Below, piece after piece: positions 29,550-39,590 of a stretch of DNA of 64,000 nucleotides; the first letter of the stretch is position 1; each line of letters begins with the position of its first letter. The position numbers and the translations under genes are program-made. The notes beneath the pieces are model-generated. The model searched no databases. It was not told the origin of the DNA and saw only the letters and a program-made list of their open reading frames with translations. The stretch spans positions 62,001-126,000 of the forward strand of contig CALKVK010000009.1 in the NCBI GenBank assembly GCA_937996235.1, given 5' to 3'. Source of the stretch: an uncultured bacterium. GTDB lineage: Bacteria; Planctomycetota; JAJSAM01; JAJVHW01.

Positions 29550-30526
29550 GCGAGCACCTCGGCGTCGGTCGCGGCGGGCTCTTCGGCCTCGCCGCGCGTC
29601 AGGCTGGTGAAGAGATCCTCGACGACCGCCTCGTGCACGCGCACGTCCTCGAACGTGCCGCCCTGGGCGGCCAGCGCGGCGCGCACGCGCGCCTCGCACG
29701 CGGCGAGGTCGGCCTTCGCGGTGAGGAAGCGCAGCGACGTGCGCGTCCCGATCGTGAGGTTCTCGACGAACGCCACGCCGGGCACGAGCTGCACGGACTC
29801 GACGGCCGGCCGCGCGTCCAGCGAGGTGCGGAACTCGACGCGCGCCCACGGTGCGACGCGCCGCCGCATGTCGTCGAGCGTGCCGTCGAGCGCGATGCGT
29901 CCGCGGCTGATCACGATCACGCGCTCGCAGACCTGCTCGACCCAGGGGATCGTGTGCGTGGAGAAGAGGATCGTCGTCTCGCCGGCGATCTCCTTGATCA
30001 TGTCGCGGACGTCGCGCACCTGGTTCGGGTCGAGGCCCGACGTCGGCTCGTCGAGGATCAGCACCGGCGGCCGGTTGACGAGCGCGTCGGCCAGGCCGAC
30101 GCGCTGGCGGTAGCCCTTCGACAGGTGGCCGATGATGCGGTCGGAGACGTCCAGGATGTCGCAGCGCGCCATCGCGTCGTGCACGTACTCCCTGCGGTCC
30201 CGGCGCGGCACGCCCTTCAGCGTGGCGCGGTACACGAGGTACGCGCGCACACGCATGTCGGTGTAGAGCGGCGTGCTCTCCGGCAGGTAGCCGGTGTTCT
30301 CGCGCACCTGGCGGCTCTGCGTGAACACGTCGTACCCGGCGACCCGCGCGGTGCCCGACGACGCGGGCTGGAAGCAGGTCAGGATGCGCAGCGTGGTGGA
30401 CTTGCCGGCGCCGTTCGGGCCCAGGAACCCGACGATCTCGCCCTCCCCCACGGAGAACGAGATCGAGTCCACGGCCGTGCGCGCGCCGTAGCGCTTGGTG
30501 AGATTCTCGACTTCGATCGCAGCCAT
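29546..30526 (-). CDS. ABC transporter ATP-binding protein (GldA-like)
   Basis: The 326-residue nucleotide-binding subunit has Walker A GPNGAGKS near residue 38, Q-loop YLPES, signature LSKGYRQRVGLADAL, Walker B VLILDEP, D-loop SGLDPNQ and H-switch FSTHTI. A C-terminal extension of about 90 residues follows, as in ATPases of ABC-2 exporters. ATG at 30526 is preceded by GGAGGG; an upstream in-frame start would add a Gly/Arg-rich leader. It opens the leftward four-gene export module. The cargo is unknown. Confidence 0.92.
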   Translation of the reverse strand: MAAIEVENLTKRYGARTAVDSISFSVGEGEIVGFLGPNGAGKSTTLRILTCFQPASSGTARVAGYDVFTQSRQVRENTGYLPESTPLYTDMRVRAYLVYRATLKGVPRRDRREYVHDAMARCDILDVSDRIIGHLSKGYRQRVGLADALVNRPPVLILDEPTSGLDPNQVRDVRDMIKEIAGETTILFSTHTIPWVEQVCERVIVISRGRIALDGTLDDMRRRVAPWARVEFRTSLDARPAVESVQLVPGVAFVENLTIGTRTSLRFLTAKADLAACEARVRAALAAQGGTFEDVRVHEAVVEDLFTSLTRGEAEEPAATDAEVLA

Positions 30527-30600
30527 GCGCCCTCCGCGGCCGCCCGGTCCGGCCCCGCTCTCGGGGCGCAAGCCGACGAAGGTACTACGCGCGGCACGGA

Positions 30601-30630
30601 CGGACAGGGAAAGCGACCTTCCCGTGTCCG
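30601..30630 (-). terminator. hairpin downstream of dnaK
   Basis: CGGACAGGGAA (30601-30611) pairs with TTCCCGTGTCCG (30619-30630) over 11 bp with a single bulged G and a 7-base loop, about 20 bp past the dnaK stop. There is no clear U tract on the transcript side. It probably separates dnaK from the ABC module. Confidence 0.45.
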
Positions 30631-30649
30631 CCGCGCCGCGCGGCGACCG

Positions 30650-32599
<1,950 letters not shown>

Positions 32600-32700
32600 G
32601 TCGCTCCTCCGGCGGGGGTCGCGGAACCCAGGTCGGCCTGCACGGAACAAACCGCGTGCCCGGGGCGCTGCGGCGTCGCATCGCTGTTCGTCCTTGCAAC

Positions 32701-32782
32701 GTAAGGACTTACGGCGACACGCCGGATTGTCAGCGTGACAGCCGAGGGCGCCGCCGCCACGCTCCGCCTGTCACGATGACAG
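32701..32782 (-). promoter_or_regulatory. cluster of three palindromes upstream of dnaK
   Basis: Two copies of the same operator-like motif occur: TGTCA-GCG-TGACA at 32728-32740 and CTGTCA-CGA-TGACAG at 32768-32782. They are about 41 bp apart (centre to centre), roughly four helical turns. A third palindrome, GTAAG-GA-CTTAC, is at 32701-32712. All lie between dnaK and the gene of a sigma-54-dependent regulator, in a 205-bp spacer. The motif is not the CIRCE element. Paired sites on one DNA face would suit a dimeric activator or repressor of dnaK. A TTGCA that could be a -12 box follows the third palindrome, but its -24 partner is poor. Confidence 0.5.
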
Positions 32783-32804
32783 AGGAGCCCGGGCGCGGCC
32801 GGCG

Positions 32805-34244
32805 TCAGGGGGCGACGTCGGCGCCGTACTGGCGCAGCTTGCGGTACAGCGTGCGCTCCGAGATGCCGAGCGCCGCGGCCGCCTGCTCGCGGTTGCCGGA
32901 GCGCGCGCGCAGCGCATTGCGGATGAGCACGCGCTCCGCGTCGTCGAGCGAGACAAGCACGTCGTCGAGCGCCTCGAGGCCGCGGAACCGCCCGGGTGCG
33001 GCGCCGGGCGGCGGCGCCGCCGGACCCGGCGCGGGCGCCGCCGGGAGCGCCGCGCCGCCGGGGGCGGCCGCGCGCACCTCGGCGGCGAGCCCGCTCCACT
33101 CGATCGACGTGCCCGGGGCGACGAGCACCGCGGTCTCGATCGCGTTGCGGAGCTGGCGCACGTTGCCCGGCCAGTCGAAGGCCTGCAGCGCCGCGAGGGC
33201 GCCCGCCGTCACGCTCCGCACCGGGCGGCCGTGGAGCTGCGCGAACTCGCGCACGAAGCGCTCGACGAGCAGCGGCACGTCGTCGCGCCGCTCGCGCAGC
33301 GCCGGCAGCTCGACGGTGACCACCTTGATGCGGAAGTAGAGGTCCTCGCGGAAGCGCCCCTCGCGCACGGCCTCCTCGAGGTCACGGTTCGTCGCGGCCA
33401 CGACGCGCACGTCGACGCGCACCGGCGCGTTCGAGCCGACCCGCACGATCTCGCGCGTCTCAAGGACGCGCAGAAGCTTGGCCTGGAGCGACGGCGGCAT
33501 GTCGCCGATCTCGTCGAGGAACAGCGTCCCGCCGTCCGCGTACTCGAACTTGCCGCGGTGGCTGCGGACCGCCCCCGTGAACGCGCCCTTCTCGTGGCCG
33601 AACAGCTCGCTCTCGAGCAGCGTCTCGCTCATCGCCGCGCAGTTGATGGCGACGAACGGCAGCTTGCGGCGGCGCGAGAGGCGGTGCAGCGACTGCGCGA
33701 TGAGCTCCTTGCCCGTGCCGCTCTCGCCGAGGACGAGCACGGTCGCGTTCGTGTCGGCGACCTGCCGCACGAGCGCGATCACGGAGCGCATGCGGCTCGA
33801 GCGTCCGACGATGCCGGGCAGCCCGTAGTTCTCGTCGATGCGCCGCTCGAGCTCCTCGCTGCGGCGCAGGAGCGCGAGCTTGTCGATCTGCTTCTCGACG
33901 ACCGCGCGCACCTCCTCGATGCGCAGCGGCTTGCGCACGTACGTCGCGGCGCCCGCCTGCATCGCCTCGACGGCCGCGTCCACGCCGCCCTGCCCCGAGA
34001 TGACGATCACCTCGCAGTCCGGGTGGCGCTGCTTCGCGGCGCGCAGGATGTCCATGCCCGACACCTCGGGCATGCGCAGGTCGGTGAGCACGAGGTCCAC
34101 CTCGTGCTCGTTGAGCAGGCGCAGGGCCTCGCGCGAACTGTCCGTGGGCAGGGTCTCGCAGCCGATGCGCTCGAGCGCCTCCGCCATGACCTCGGCGTGG
34201 CCCGGCTCGTCGTCGACCACGAGGACGGTGGCGGTGCGTCTCAC
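32805..34244 (-). CDS. sigma-54-dependent response regulator (NtrC family)
   Basis: The 479-residue regulator has three domains. A receiver at residues 1-120 carries acidic residues D11/D12, the phosphorylation site D55 in LTDLRMPEVSG, and K near 106. The AAA+ domain has GESGTGKE, the sigma-54 contact motif GAFTGA, LFLDEIGDMPPSLQAKLLRVL and the arginine-finger region. After a Pro/Ala-rich linker, a Fis-type helix-turn-helix ends NREQAAAALGISERTLYRKL. GTG overlaps the stop of the kinase gene (GTGA). Targets are unknown. The palindromes just beyond its 3' end, before dnaK, are candidate binding sites. Confidence 0.93.
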   Translation of the reverse strand: MRRTATVLVVDDEPGHAEVMAEALERIGCETLPTDSSREALRLLNEHEVDLVLTDLRMPEVSGMDILRAAKQRHPDCEVIVISGQGGVDAAVEAMQAGAATYVRKPLRIEEVRAVVEKQIDKLALLRRSEELERRIDENYGLPGIVGRSSRMRSVIALVRQVADTNATVLVLGESGTGKELIAQSLHRLSRRRKLPFVAINCAAMSETLLESELFGHEKGAFTGAVRSHRGKFEYADGGTLFLDEIGDMPPSLQAKLLRVLETREIVRVGSNAPVRVDVRVVAATNRDLEEAVREGRFREDLYFRIKVVTVELPALRERRDDVPLLVERFVREFAQLHGRPVRSVTAGALAALQAFDWPGNVRQLRNAIETAVLVAPGTSIEWSGLAAEVRAAAPGGAALPAAPAPGPAAPPPGAAPGRFRGLEALDDVLVSLDDAERVLIRNALRARSGNREQAAAALGISERTLYRKLRQYGADVAP

Positions 34245-35056
34245 GTGCGATCCTCCTGGGCGGCGCCGGCGGCGTCTCCGGGCGGCGGCGCCAGGATCGT
34301 CGTCAGCGCGTCGTCCCCCGCCGCGGCGGCGCCGGGCAGGCGCAGCGGCTCCGAGCCGGACATCGTGGCGGGGACGGGCAGCAGCACGCTCACCAGCGTG
34401 CCCTCGCCCACGCGGCTCTCGATGCGCACGTCGCCGCCGTGCTCGGCGACGATGCGCCGCACCGTCGGCAGTCCGAGACCCGAGCCGCGCTCCTTCGTGG
34501 AGAAGTACACCTGCCAGATCTTCTGCATCAGCGCCGCAGGGATGCCGCCGCCCGTGTCCGAGACATCGATCCGCACGCGGTCGCCGCGGAACCACGTGCG
34601 CACCGTGAGCCGGCCGCCCGCGGGCATCGCCTGCAGGGCGTTGGTGAACAGGTTGAGCACGGCCTGCTTCATCAGCTCCGTGTCGAGCAGCACGAGCGGC
34701 AGGCCGCCGCCGAGCTGCCGCACGAGCTCCACGTGCGCGTCGTCGCAGCTCGGCTCGTAGAAGTCGAGCAGCTCGCCGAGCCACGCGTTCACGTCGACGA
34801 GCTGGGGCCGCACCGTGTGGCCCCCGGCGAACCGCAGGAAGTCCGCGAGGATCGTCTCGAGGCGCGCCACCTCCTGCTCGAGGAGCTGGATCTTGCGCAG
34901 GGTGCGGCGGTCGCGGTGCGACTCCGCGCTCTCGAAGTCCTCGCGCAGGAGCCCCAGCGTGATGGTCATGGTGGACAGGGGATTCTTGATCTCGTGGGCG
35001 AGCCCGCTCGCGAGGCTCCCCATGAACGCCAGCCGGTCCTTGAGGTGTTCGTCCAT
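34241..35056 (-). CDS. sensor-less histidine kinase (NtrB-like)
   Basis: The 271-residue kinase has almost no input domain. The phosphoacceptor H21 lies in LASGLAHEIKNPLS, followed by a dimerisation helix pair and the HATPase domain with an N-box (LFTNALQAM), VSDTGGGIP (G1) and KERGSGLGLPTVRRIV (G2). There is no membrane segment, so it is cytosolic and must be controlled by a partner protein or by intracellular state. It is coupled to the NtrC-type regulator by a GTGA overlap. The last roughly 40 residues are Pro/Ala-rich. It is transcribed away from the Sua5-phosphatase fusion gene. Confidence 0.9.
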   Translation of the reverse strand: MDEHLKDRLAFMGSLASGLAHEIKNPLSTMTITLGLLREDFESAESHRDRRTLRKIQLLEQEVARLETILADFLRFAGGHTVRPQLVDVNAWLGELLDFYEPSCDDAHVELVRQLGGGLPLVLLDTELMKQAVLNLFTNALQAMPAGGRLTVRTWFRGDRVRIDVSDTGGGIPAALMQKIWQVYFSTKERGSGLGLPTVRRIVAEHGGDVRIESRVGEGTLVSVLLPVPATMSGSEPLRLPGAAAAGDDALTTILAPPPGDAAGAAQEDRT

Positions 35057-35145
35057 GACGTGTTGGCAGGTGGAATGTAGTCCCGTGCGAACGGCGGGCC
35101 GCGCGAATCGCCCCGCCGCCGCGCTCGAGCCGCTACCGTGACGGC

Positions 35146-36210
35146 GTGCGTACGCGAGTCGTCCGGATCGATGCCGCGGCGGGGCCCTGGCCCGATCTCG
35201 CCGAGCTCGGTGCGACGGTCCGCGACGGCGGCCTGGTCGCGATCCCCACGGAGACCGTGTACGGCATCGCCGTCAACCTGCGCGACGAGGCCGCCGTGCG
35301 CCGCCTCGCGCAGGCGCGCGGTCGCGCGGACGACGGCCCGGCGACCGTCCATCTCGCGGACGCCGACGACCTCGTGCAGCACGTGCGCGAGGTGCCCGTG
35401 GCCGCGCGGCGCCTGGCGGCCCGCCTCTGGCCCGGACCGCTCACGCTCGTGCTCTCCGACCGGCACGGCCGCCCGACCGGGTTCCGCGTGCCCGACCTCG
35501 CGCCCACGCGCGAACTGCTGCGGCTCGCCGGGTGCCGCGTCGGGGCGGTGCCGGCGCACCCCTCCGGCGCCCCCCCGGCCCTGGACGCCGAGCGCGTGCT
35601 CGAGCACTTCGACGGCGTGCTCGACGCCGTGCTCGACGCCGGCGCGTGCCGCCACGGGGCCGAGTCCACGGTCGTCCGCGTGGGGCCGGAAGGCGACGTG
35701 GACGTGCTGCGCGCCGGGGTCGTGCCCGTCGCCGAGATCCGCGAGGCCGCGGCACGCACGCTCCTGTTCGTCTGCTCGGCGAACCGCTGCCGCAGTCCGC
35801 TCGCCGCCGCGCTCGCGACGAAGCTGCTCGCACGGCGCTGCGGCGTGAACGAGTGGGAGCTGGCCGGGGCCGGCTACCGCGTCGAGTCCGCCGGGACCGC
35901 GTGCCTCCACGGCTCGCCGCCGACGCCGGAGGCGGAGAGCGTCGCCGCGGAGCGCGGCATGGACATCTCGAGCCATCGCGCGCGACCGCTCACGCCCTCG
36001 CTGGTCGAGCTGGCCGACGAGATCTACGTGATGACGCGCGCGCAGCGCGACTCGATCCTCGAGTTCGCCCCGGAGGCGCGCGACCGCGTCCGGCTGCTCG
36101 ACCGGCGCGGCGCGGAGATCCCGGATCCGTACGGCGAGGGCCCGCTCGCGTACCAGCGCACGGCGGACCTGCTGCTGCGCGCGCTGCAGGAGCGCCTGGA
36201 CGACCTCTGA
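35146..36210 (+). CDS. fusion of a YrdC/Sua5-like domain and a low-molecular-weight protein-tyrosine phosphatase
   Basis: The 354-residue protein joins two normally separate domains. Residues 1 to about 195 match YrdC/Sua5, the threonylcarbamoyl-AMP synthase of tRNA t6A formation: PTETVYG at 34-40, WPGPLTLVL at 95-103 and GAESTVVRV near 175. Residues about 204-354 are a low-molecular-weight phosphatase with the P-loop CSANRCRS (nucleophile C210, R216), and IPDPYG holding the general acid D327. The YrdC half departs from the family: the KxR motif reads R58-G-R60, and the SxN motif is replaced by PAHPSG at 136-141. The phosphatase half looks intact. The start is GTG. The fused protein may couple tRNA modification to arginine or tyrosine dephosphorylation, or the YrdC half may be only a ligand sensor. 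Confidence 0.85.
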   Translation: MRTRVVRIDAAAGPWPDLAELGATVRDGGLVAIPTETVYGIAVNLRDEAAVRRLAQARGRADDGPATVHLADADDLVQHVREVPVAARRLAARLWPGPLTLVLSDRHGRPTGFRVPDLAPTRELLRLAGCRVGAVPAHPSGAPPALDAERVLEHFDGVLDAVLDAGACRHGAESTVVRVGPEGDVDVLRAGVVPVAEIREAAARTLLFVCSANRCRSPLAAALATKLLARRCGVNEWELAGAGYRVESAGTACLHGSPPTPEAESVAAERGMDISSHRARPLTPSLVELADEIYVMTRAQRDSILEFAPEARDRVRLLDRRGAEIPDPYGEGPLAYQRTADLLLRALQERLDDL

Positions 36211-36229
36211 CGCGTGACGACGCGCGTCA
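36208..36229. terminator. inverted repeat over convergent stop codons
   Basis: TGACGCG (36208-36214) and CGCGTCA (36223-36229) are perfect 7-bp arms with an 8-base loop. Each arm contains the stop codon of one convergent gene (the fusion gene and rpiB). It is a plausible shared terminator without a T run. Confidence 0.4.
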
Positions 36230-36664
36230 GGCGGCGCCGGCGTCGAGCTTCGCCACGCGGCGCACGTGGCGTCCGGCGTCGAACGGCGTCGCGAGCCAGA
36301 GCGTGAGGAGCGAGCGCATCTCGTCGAGGGACTGCAGACGCGCGCCGAAGCACGCCACGTTCGCGTCGTTGTGCCTGCGGCTCATCTCGGCGGCGGCGGG
36401 CGTCGACAGCACGGCCGCGCGGATCCCGGGCACCTTGTTCGCGGCGATGCACACGCCGATGCCGGTGCCGCAGAGGAGCACGCCGCGGTCGGCCTCGCCC
36501 GCAGCGACCGCGCGGGCGGCGCGGTAGGCGAAGTCGGGGTAGTCCACGCTCTCGCTGCCGTAGGTGCCGACGTCCTCGACGGCGTGGCCGGCGGCGCGGC
36601 ACGCCGCAGCGAGGGCCTCCCGCGCGTCCACCGCTGCGTGGTCGGAGGCGAACACGAGTCGCAT
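36227..36664 (-). CDS. rpiB: ribose-5-phosphate isomerase B
   Basis: The 145-residue RpiB/LacAB-type isomerase interconverts ribose 5-phosphate and ribulose 5-phosphate. Motifs are FASDHAA at the N-terminus, YPDFA, LLCGTGIGVCIAANK around the catalytic cysteine, and RRHNDANV. Length matches the family. Together with rpe elsewhere in the window it supplies the non-oxidative pentose phosphate steps. The gene lies alone between the convergent fusion gene and rpsU. The start ATG has AGGAG nearby on the transcript. Confidence 0.94.
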   Translation of the reverse strand: MRLVFASDHAAVDAREALAAACRAAGHAVEDVGTYGSESVDYPDFAYRAARAVAAGEADRGVLLCGTGIGVCIAANKVPGIRAAVLSTPAAAEMSRRHNDANVACFGARLQSLDEMRSLLTLWLATPFDAGRHVRRVAKLDAGAA

Positions 36665-36772
36665 GGCGCTCCTCCGAGGCGGCGCACGGGGTGCGCCGCG
36701 TGGCGTGTAGCGGTCACGCGCGGGCGACCCGGCCCGTCCGCGCGCGCCGTCAGCGGATCGGGACCGCGGCGG

Positions 36773-37000
36773 TCAGACCCGGGCGGGGCGGCGCGTCTTC
36801 TTCTCGCGCGCCTTCTTCATCGCGGTGCGCAGCGCCTTCTGGCGCTCGCGCTCCTTGCGGCGCCGCTGCTCGCTCGGCTTCTCGTAGACCGACGAGCGCT
36901 TGATGTCGCGCGTCAGTCCCTCGTTGTTGCAGATCTTGCGCAGCCGTCGGAGGGTCTTCTCCAGCGGCTCACCGTTCTTCACGATCACACGGACTGCCAT
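36773..37000 (-). CDS. rpsU: 30S ribosomal protein bS21
   Basis: The 75-residue, highly basic protein matches bS21: AVRVIVKNGEPLEKTLRRL, KRSSVYEKPSEQRRRK and a Lys/Arg-rich helical C-terminus ending EKKTRRPARV. It joins the small subunit near the anti-Shine-Dalgarno region and aids initiation. The ATG is preceded by AAGGGAA. The last roughly 15 residues form a basic extension of the E. coli-like core. It is monocistronic here, divergent from gspD. A TATGCT hexamer about 90 bp upstream of the start could be its -10. Confidence 0.95.
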   Translation of the reverse strand: MAVRVIVKNGEPLEKTLRRLRKICNNEGLTRDIKRSSVYEKPSEQRRRKERERQKALRTAMKKAREKKTRRPARV

Positions 37001-37253
37001 ACGTTCCCTTCGCGGCCGGGGGCCTTGGACGGACGGGGCTCGGCCCGACTCCGGGGCGTACCCGCTGGTGCAAACGGAAGAGCATAGCGGAGTCGGGCCG
37101 CGCGCCGAGAAGTTCCGCTCCGGGCGAGCCTGAGACGAGCCCGCCGGGCGCGGGGAATACCGGCGCGGCGCGGTCGTCCAATCTCGCACGCCGGGTGCGT
37201 GCACGCGTACCCTGTCGCACCCTCCCGCCCGCCGTCCGGAGCACGACACCGCC

Positions 37254-39590
37254 ATGCGAAGACTGCCGCTCGCCACCTGCGCCCTCTCCGCCGCACTGCT
37301 CGCCTCCGCCGGCTCGACGGCCCGCGCGCAGAACGCCCCGCCGGTGGCCGAGGAGGGGGAGGACGCCCTCGTGCGGCTCAACCCGCAGGGTCCCGAGGGC
37401 TGGGAGATCAAGCAGCTCTTCCAGGCGGTCTCCGACCTCACGGGCGCGTCGATCCTCTACGAGGAAGGCAACACGACGATCCGCCAGAAGAAGATCACGT
37501 GGGTCGGCACGAAGGTGCTGCGCAAGCGCGACGTCTTCCCCTGGCTGCAGGCCGTGCTCTCGTACCACGGGCTCGTGCTGGTGCCGGTGGGACCGACCGG
37601 CCCGGGCGGCGAGCAGCAGTGGTTCGCCCTCGACCAGGCGAACGCGAACCTGACCTCGCGCCCCGTGTACCTCGACGAGAAGGAGGTGCTCGACTACGAG
37701 GACCGCGACGGCCTCTACGTCGTCACGTCGTTCGAGCTCCAGAACATCTCGGACACCTCGCGCGTGCGCCAGGCGCTCTCGCAGCTCTCGACCAAGACCG
37801 CGGGGCTCGGGCGCATCAACGACGTGCCGGGCACGCGCAACATCATCGTCGGCGACTTCGCGCCGATCGTGGCCGCCATGAAGCGGCTGCTGGTCTACAT
37901 CGACACGGTGAACGTCGCCGTCGACCCGCAGATGGAGGTGATCACGCTGCGGCACGCGGTCGCGACGGAGCTCGAGCCGATCCTGCAGGAGCTGATCGAC
38001 CAGTCCGGGATCACGCGGCAGCAGGGCGGGCGCCAGCAGCAGACGCCCGACGAGGAGCCCGAGCCGAAGATCATGGCCGACCCGCGCCTCGACGCACTGA
38101 TCGTCTATGCCGTCAAGAGCGACATGGACAAGATCAAGAAGCTCATCGAGCAGCTCGACATCGAGGCGAACGTCCGCCAGCGCATCCACTTCCGGCCGCT
38201 CAAGCACACCGACGCCGAGGAGATGGCGAACCTGATCCAGGAGCTGATCTCCGACACGGGCGTCGCCGGCGGCTCGCGCAGCACGTCGTCGTCGCGGCGG
38301 CGTTCGACCAACTCCAGCGCGCAGCCGAACACGCCGGGCGCGTTCGGCGGCGGCGGCGTCGAGAGCGAGCCGGTGATCATCGCGGACAAGCGCTCGAACA
38401 GCCTGATCGTGCACGCGAGCCCGAGTCAGTTCGACGAGATCGACGGGCTCATCGCGAAGCTCGACAACAGCCGGCCGCAGGTCCTGATCGAGACGGCGCT
38501 GGTGGAACTGCAGCTCACCGACCAGCTCACGATCGGGACCGAGATCTTCTCCACCTCCAACAACATCACGGTCGACACCGACGGCGACGGCGTCGCCGAC
38601 ACGCTCACCAACGAGCAGAAGTACTTCAGCGGCTCGCTCTTCGGGATCGGCAAGACGATCACCGAGACGATCAACGGCGTGGACGTGCCGACGAACCGCA
38701 GCCCGACGCTCGGCGACGGCCTGACCGCGGGCATCTTCAAGGACGGCCGCATGCCGATCCTGCTCAGCGCGTTCGCCAGCTCCGGCCGCGCGAAGATCGT
38801 CACGATGCCGAGCGTCGTCACGAACGACAACGAGGAGGCGACGCTCACGCTCACGCGCACGACCTCGTTCAAGCAGACGGTGCGCAACCAGAACAACGAC
38901 TCGACGGACAGCTTCGACAACGTCACGGCGACGACCGAGCTGCGCATCTCCCCCACCATCGCGAGCGACAACTACCTGCGCCTCACGCTCGACCAGTCGG
39001 TCGAGAACTTCGGTGCGCGCCCGTCGCCCGACGCGCCGCCGGACACCACGTCGCGCAAGGTGCAGACCACGGTGACGGTGCCGGACCGCTACACGGTCGT
39101 CCTGGGCGGTCTCGTGCAGCGCGAGGAGCGCTCGACCGTCTCGAAGGTCCCGGTGCTCGGCGACCTGCCGCTCGTCGGGTGGCTGTTCCGCTCGAGCGAC
39201 GAGACGTCGAACCCGGCGCACCTGTTCCTCTTCGTGACGCCGCGCATCCTGCGCGACACGGAGTACTTCAACGACTACCACCGCCTGACCTGGGAGAAGA
39301 AGCTCCTGCAGGACGACCTGTTCAAGGAGCCCGTCCACTTCGAGGGTCAGAACTTCCACGGGCCCAACGCCGACGAGAGCGCCGAGGACCGGCTGCGGCG
39401 GCTCGAGGAGTCGGGCGCGCTCGACGGCGTGCGCCTGAAGGCGCCGCTCTCCGAGCAGGAGCGCATCGAGATGGCGCGCCGCGCGGCCGGAGTCCGTCCG
39501 GCGTCGTCCGAGCAGCCGGCCGAGACGCCCCCCGCGCCGCCGCCGGCGCCCGCGCAGCCGCGCACCGAGGACGGCGGCGAGGCGCGATGA
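37254..39590 (+). CDS. gspD: type II secretion system secretin GspD
   Basis: The 778-residue outer membrane secretin has a Sec signal peptide (residues 1 to about 25, cleavage after ARA). Periplasmic N-domains follow with repeated blocks such as VITLRHAVATELEPILQELI and IHFRPLKHTDAEEMANLI. A Ser/Asn-rich insert lies near 345-365. The secretin core has LGGLVQREERSTVSKVPVLGDLP, GWLFRS and LFLFVTPRIL. The C-terminal roughly 120 residues are a charged and Pro-rich tail. It is the first gene of the gsp cluster, and its TGA overlaps the gspE ATG. It forms the exit channel for folded proteins. Confidence 0.93.
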   Translation: MRRLPLATCALSAALLASAGSTARAQNAPPVAEEGEDALVRLNPQGPEGWEIKQLFQAVSDLTGASILYEEGNTTIRQKKITWVGTKVLRKRDVFPWLQAVLSYHGLVLVPVGPTGPGGEQQWFALDQANANLTSRPVYLDEKEVLDYEDRDGLYVVTSFELQNISDTSRVRQALSQLSTKTAGLGRINDVPGTRNIIVGDFAPIVAAMKRLLVYIDTVNVAVDPQMEVITLRHAVATELEPILQELIDQSGITRQQGGRQQQTPDEEPEPKIMADPRLDALIVYAVKSDMDKIKKLIEQLDIEANVRQRIHFRPLKHTDAEEMANLIQELISDTGVAGGSRSTSSSRRRSTNSSAQPNTPGAFGGGGVESEPVIIADKRSNSLIVHASPSQFDEIDGLIAKLDNSRPQVLIETALVELQLTDQLTIGTEIFSTSNNITVDTDGDGVADTLTNEQKYFSGSLFGIGKTITETINGVDVPTNRSPTLGDGLTAGIFKDGRMPILLSAFASSGRAKIVTMPSVVTNDNEEATLTLTRTTSFKQTVRNQNNDSTDSFDNVTATTELRISPTIASDNYLRLTLDQSVENFGARPSPDAPPDTTSRKVQTTVTVPDRYTVVLGGLVQREERSTVSKVPVLGDLPLVGWLFRSSDETSNPAHLFLFVTPRILRDTEYFNDYHRLTWEKKLLQDDLFKEPVHFEGQNFHGPNADESAEDRLRRLEESGALDGVRLKAPLSEQERIEMARRAAGVRPASSEQPAETPPAPPPAPAQPRTEDGGEAR

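Noticed and set aside
32600..32720. Sigma-54 (-24/-12) promoter for dnaK
   Set aside because: A TTGCA is present, but the expected GG at -24 is AG and the rest of the match is weak; not supported as a call, though kept as a possibility.
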